DNA of 8,172 bases from NCBI GenBank assembly GCA_902548045.1, contig CACCPR010000020.1, positions 1-8,172 of the forward strand, written 5' to 3'. Below the pieces are notes generated by a model, which did no database searches, was not told the DNA's origin, and saw nothing but the letters and a program-made list of their open reading frames with translations. The position numbers and the translations under genes are program-made. Origin of the DNA: an uncultured Pelagibacteraceae bacterium. GTDB taxonomy: Bacteria > Pseudomonadota > Alphaproteobacteria > Pelagibacterales > Pelagibacteraceae. This document shows positions 6,101 through 8,172 of this stretch, one piece after another. The stretch's first letter is position 1. Each line of letters starts with the position of its first letter.

Positions 6101-7536
6101 TAGCCTACGCTTCCTTCCAAACTTATGCCTACAAGTTTTTGCGCTTCTACAGCAAATTCCATGGGTAATTGTTGAAGTACATCTTTGCAGAACCCGTTCA
6201 CTATCAAACTCACAGCTTCTTCCTGATTTAAACCTCTTTGATTACAATAAAATAATTGATCTTCGTTAATTTTTGAAGTTGTTGCTTCGTGTTCGACGGT
6301 AGATGTTGAATTTTTATTTTTAATATAGGGAACGGTATGGGCTCCACATTTATTTCCCATTAAAAGTGAGTCACATTGAGTATAATTTCTTGAATTTTTA
6401 GCTTTTCTTCCAATATCAACCAAACCTCTATATGTATTATCAGCTTTACCTGCTGATATTCCTTTTGAAATTATTTTACTTTTCGTATTCTTTCCTAAAT
6501 GGATCATTTTTGTACCTGTGTCTGCTTTTTGATAATTATTAGTTATTGCAATCGAATAGAATTCTCCAACTGAATTATCGCCTTGCAAAATACAGCTAGG
6601 ATACTTCCAAGTTATTGCTGAACCAGTTTCTACTTGTGTCCACGATATTTTTGAGTTTTTTCCCCTACATGCTCCTCGTTTAGTAACAAAATTGTAAATA
6701 CCTCCAACTCCATCTTTGTCACCAGGATACCAATTTTGAACCGTAGAGTATTTTATTTCTGCATCGTCAAGAGCTACAAGTTCTACATTAGCTGCATGTA
6801 ATTGGTTTTCATCTCTCATAGGTGCAGTACAACCCTCTAAGTAGCTTACATAGCTTCCTTTATCAGCAATAATTAAAGTCCTTTCGAATTGACCTGTCTC
6901 AGATGCATTTATTCTGAAATATGTAGAAAGTTCCATCGGACACTTAGTATTTGGAGGAATGTAAACAAATGACCCATCGGTAAATACTGCAGAATTAAGT
7001 GTAGCAAAATAGTGGTCTGTAATTGGTATTACCGAACCTAAATATTTTTTCACCAAATCAGGATGTTTTTGAATGGCTTCAGATATAGGGCAAAATATTA
7101 TACCTTTTTTTGTTAACTCATCTTTATAAGTAGTTGCTACAGAAACTGAGTCGAACACCGCATCTACAGCAACTCCACTTAATTTTTTTTGCTCATCGAG
7201 AGGAATGCCGAGTTTGTTATATGTTTCAATAAGTTTTGGATCAACTTCGTCCAAACTTTTAGGTTTTTCCTTTAAACTTTTTGGAGCGGAGTAATAATAT
7301 AAATTTTGATAATTGATTTTTGGATATTTTGGCTTTTGCCAATTTGGTTCTTTAATAATTTTTAATCTATTAAACGCTTTCAATCTCCAATCTAACATCC
7401 ATTTAGGTTCTTTTTTAATTTTTGAGATAAACTTTATAGTTTCTTCAGTAAGGCCTTTGGGGGCTTTAATATTTTCAATATCGGTAGTAAAACCATATTT
7501 ATATTCTTTATTGGGATTAATATTTTGATTTTTCAT
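6100..7536 (-). CDS. sufB: Fe-S cluster assembly scaffold subunit SufB
   Basis: SufB is the scaffold subunit that receives sulfur and carries the nascent cluster in the SufBC2D complex. The 478 residues are close to the usual length (495 in E. coli). Conserved segments are [13 protein letters not shown] (43-55), [11 protein letters not shown] (127-137), FVYIPP (190-195), EGCTAPM with C236 (C254 in E. coli), [17 protein letters not shown] (298-314), and [10 protein letters not shown] with C388, the counterpart of E. coli C405. [10 protein letters not shown] follows, with H416 and E417 corresponding to E. coli H433 and E434. All the residues known to matter for sulfur transfer and cluster binding are thus kept. 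The start follows the iscR stop by five T residues without a Shine-Dalgarno sequence. Confidence 0.97.
   Translation of the reverse strand: MKNQNINPNKEYKYGFTTDIENIKAPKGLTEETIKFISKIKKEPKWMLDWRLKAFNRLKIIKEPNWQKPKYPKINYQNLYYYSAPKSLKEKPKSLDEVDPKLIETYNKLGIPLDEQKKLSGVAVDAVFDSVSVATTYKDELTKKGIIFCPISEAIQKHPDLVKKYLGSVIPITDHYFATLNSAVFTDGSFVYIPPNTKCPMELSTYFRINASETGQFERTLIIADKGSYVSYLEGCTAPMRDENQLHAANVELVALDDAEIKYSTVQNWYPGDKDGVGGIYNFVTKRGACRGKNSKISWTQVETGSAITWKYPSCILQGDNSVGEFYSIAITNNYQKADTGTKMIHLGKNTKSKIISKGISAGKADNTYRGLVDIGRKAKNSRNYTQCDSLLMGNKCGAHTVPYIKNKNSTSTVEHEATTSKINEDQLFYCNQRGLNQEEAVSLIVNGFCKDVLQQLPMEFAVEAQKLVGISLEGSVG
6111..6118 (-). promoter_or_regulatory. Shine-Dalgarno-like site for sufC
   Basis: GGAAGGAA on the minus strand lies 10 bases before the sufC ATG (6100) and within the 3' end of sufB. 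It supports the start that overlaps the sufB stop by one base. Confidence 0.55.
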
Positions 7537-7541
7537 AAAAA

Positions 7542-7961
7542 TTATTTATTGGCATTTTGTTTTATAAGATCTTCTAAATTGATTTTTTCGAAGAAATTAT
7601 TTATATGTTTGTCTAAATCGTCCCATAAGTAATGAGTGATACATTTCGTGGATTTATTGTTACATCCCTTTTTAGAATTTTTTTTACAATTAAGCATTCT
7701 GACTTCTTCATCTACAGCATAAATAATGTTTGATAATTTAATTTCCGAAGGTGGTTTTTCTAAAATGTACCCCCCTCTGGCTCCGCGTGTGCTTTTTACT
7801 AGCTTTTTACTTTTTAATTTTAAGAAAATTTGCTCTAAATAAGCTAAAGAGATATTTTGTCTACAAGATATCTCTGCCAAGCTTATTGGTCCTGTATTTG
7901 TATTTGTGGCTAAGTCAGCCATTGCCATCACCGCGTATCTTCCTTTAGTAGTTAATTTCAT
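7542..7961 (-). CDS. iscR: Rrf2-family Fe-S-responsive transcriptional regulator IscR
   Basis: This 139-residue DNA-binding regulator is first in the suf operon. The N-terminus [18 protein letters not shown] and the winged helix [21 protein letters not shown] (26-46) with wing [11 protein letters not shown] (57-67) follow E. coli IscR closely, including E43. The cluster-binding segment has C92, C100, C107 and H110. The E. coli set is C92, C98, C104 and H107, so the spacing here is C-X7-C-X6-C-X2-H instead of X5-X5-X2. An extra cysteine, C33, lies in the recognition helix region. The protein stops shortly after this domain, lacking the E. coli C-terminal tail. IscR normally senses Fe-S status and represses or activates Fe-S biogenesis genes; autoregulation is inferred from the operator candidate upstream. 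Confidence 0.93.
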   Translation of the reverse strand: MKLTTKGRYAVMAMADLATNTNTGPISLAEISCRQNISLAYLEQIFLKLKSKKLVKSTRGARGGYILEKPPSEIKLSNIIYAVDEEVRMLNCKKNSKKGCNNKSTKCITHYLWDDLDKHINNFFEKINLEDLIKQNANK

Positions 7962-7970
7962 AAAATAATG

Positions 7971-7981
7971 TTGTATTACAA
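7971..7981. repeat. Small palindrome in the iscR leader
   Basis: TTGTATTACAA has perfect five-base arms (TTGTA, TACAA) around one central base. It lies 10 bases upstream of the iscR start. A further TACAA copy is at 7991-7995, 14 bases from the second arm. It might be a protein site overlapping the transcription start, or chance in AT-rich DNA. Confidence 0.25.
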
Positions 7982-7986
7982 TAGTT

Positions 7987-8014
7987 TTAGTACAATTCCT
8001 AGTAATTCAGTCAG
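7987..8014 (-). promoter_or_regulatory. Candidate sigma-70 type promoter for the iscR-suf operon
   Basis: The minus strand has CTGACT (8014-8009) as a possible -35 and TACTAA (7992-7987) as a weak -10, separated by 16 bases. Transcription would begin near 7980, giving a leader of about 20 bases without a Shine-Dalgarno sequence before the iscR ATG. The -10 match is poor, so the exact promoter is uncertain. The location inside the operator candidate is the main support. Confidence 0.35.
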
Positions 8015-8018
8015 AATT
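7994..8018 (-). promoter_or_regulatory. Candidate IscR operator upstream of iscR-suf
   Basis: This is a 25-base element on the minus strand with perfect outer arms AATTC and GAATT. Its interior reads CTGACTGAATTACTAGG. The length, the GACT-RWWWY core and the following GG pair resemble the 25-base type 1 IscR site of enterics, although the second half-site (ACTA in place of AGTC) is degenerate. It ends 33 bases before the iscR start and overlaps the proposed -35 element, a suitable place for repression. Assignment rests on recalled consensus and position, not on a computed score. Confidence 0.5.
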
Positions 8019-8030
8019 AAAAAAATATAT

Positions 8031-8055
8031 TTGACGCAGAAAAACATGTTATAAA
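8031..8055 (+). promoter_or_regulatory. Possible promoter for the alpha/beta hydrolase gene
   Basis: TTGACG (8031-8036) is a good -35-like hexamer on the plus strand, and TATAAA (8050-8055) is a good -10-like hexamer. The spacing of 13 bases is too short for a standard sigma-70 promoter, so the pair may not function together. Adjacent small palindromes (AACATGTT at 8043-8050; AAAGTT/AACTTT at 8053-8065) lie over the same stretch. Confidence 0.25.
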
Positions 8056-8093
8056 GTTTAACTTTTTTTTGTAAATAGTAATCATTATTGAAC

Positions 8094-8172
8094 ATGAAAC
8101 CAAAAAGTTTAGAAATTTTTATACCTGGTCCTGCAGGAAGACTAGAGGCAAAATATTACAAAAATCCAAAAT
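8094..8172 (+). CDS. Alpha/beta hydrolase, N-terminal fragment (runs off the right edge)
   Basis: Only 26 codons are visible: MKPKSLEIFIPGPAGRLEAK followed by YYKNPK. The IPGPAGRLEAKYY segment resembles the start of a conserved alphaproteobacterial alpha/beta hydrolase group whose N-termini read roughly xNGPxGRLEGRYxP, followed in full proteins by a hydrophobic strand and an HPHP-type oxyanion-region motif. The catalytic triad lies outside the window and the substrate is unknown. Genes of this group are, to my recollection, commonly found next to iscR or suf genes in alphaproteobacteria, which supports the call. It is divergent from iscR with 132 bp between the two starts and no obvious Shine-Dalgarno sequence. 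Confidence 0.65.
   Translation, partial: MKPKSLEIFIPGPAGRLEAKYYKNPK

Larger units (their letters stand above)
1825..7961 (-). other. suf operon (iscR-sufBCDS-sufU-sufT-sufA)
   Basis: Eight minus-strand genes are packed with at most five bases between them. The junctions are: iscR/sufB 5 nt; sufB/sufC TAATG; sufC/sufD TAAATG; sufD/sufS 20-base overlap; sufS/sufU TAAATG; sufU/sufT 8 to 26-base overlap; sufT/sufA ATGA. No internal terminator or promoter is evident, so one polycistronic transcript from the iscR upstream region is the simple reading. The operon encodes a complete SUF route: sulfur source, relay, scaffold, ATPase, carrier and regulator. No sufE is present. Confidence 0.85.

Noticed and set aside
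1..8172. tRNA, rRNA, CRISPR, insertion sequence, phage or defence genes
   Set aside because: Read-through of both strands shows continuous housekeeping coding with two short intergenic regions (126 and 132 bp) and no repeats arrays, transposase or RNA-gene signatures.

Overview
The window looks like a streamlined, very AT-rich alphaproteobacterial chromosome, most probably a SAR11 (Pelagibacterales) type. The evidence is the low-GC, Lys/Asn/Ile-rich coding, the almost absent spacers (stop and start codons abut or overlap), and the gene content: an IscR-led SUF operon flanked by a divergent alpha/beta hydrolase and by a stand-alone glnA. The taxonomic call is inference from composition and gene order.

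Layout from left to right. Positions 1-295 (minus) hold the 5' part of an EamA/DMT-family membrane transporter. Positions 296-421 are a divergent intergenic region with an imperfect inverted repeat. Positions 422-1828 (plus) encode glutamine synthetase, glnA. Converging on it, with both stop codons lying on the same TTAA, is an eight-gene minus-strand operon (7961 down to 1825) in the transcription order iscR-sufB-sufC-sufD-sufS-sufU-sufT(DUF59)-sufA. Positions 7962-8093 are a second divergent intergenic region carrying a candidate IscR operator and promoter. Positions 8094-8172 (plus) hold the first 26 codons of an alpha/beta hydrolase.

How the genes work together. SufS (PLP cysteine desulfurase) takes sulfur from cysteine. 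SufU, a zinc-binding sulfurtransferase of the type best known from Gram-positive bacteria, should accept the persulfide and pass it to the SufB-SufC-SufD scaffold, whose ATPase SufC drives Fe-S assembly. SufA is the A-type carrier delivering clusters, and SufT (DUF59) is a maturation accessory. IscR, with an intact winged helix and a Cys3-His ligand set of expanded spacing, is the likely Fe-S-responsive regulator of its own operon. All eight genes look intact, with the key catalytic or ligand residues visible in each.

This is essentially an ordinary housekeeping region. I found no RNA gene, mobile element, CRISPR array, defence system or wholly new system. The points worth a second look are in details: regulator ligand spacing, operator candidate, shared stop tetranucleotide, a 13-A tract inside the SufC signature coding sequence, and SufU replacing SufE.
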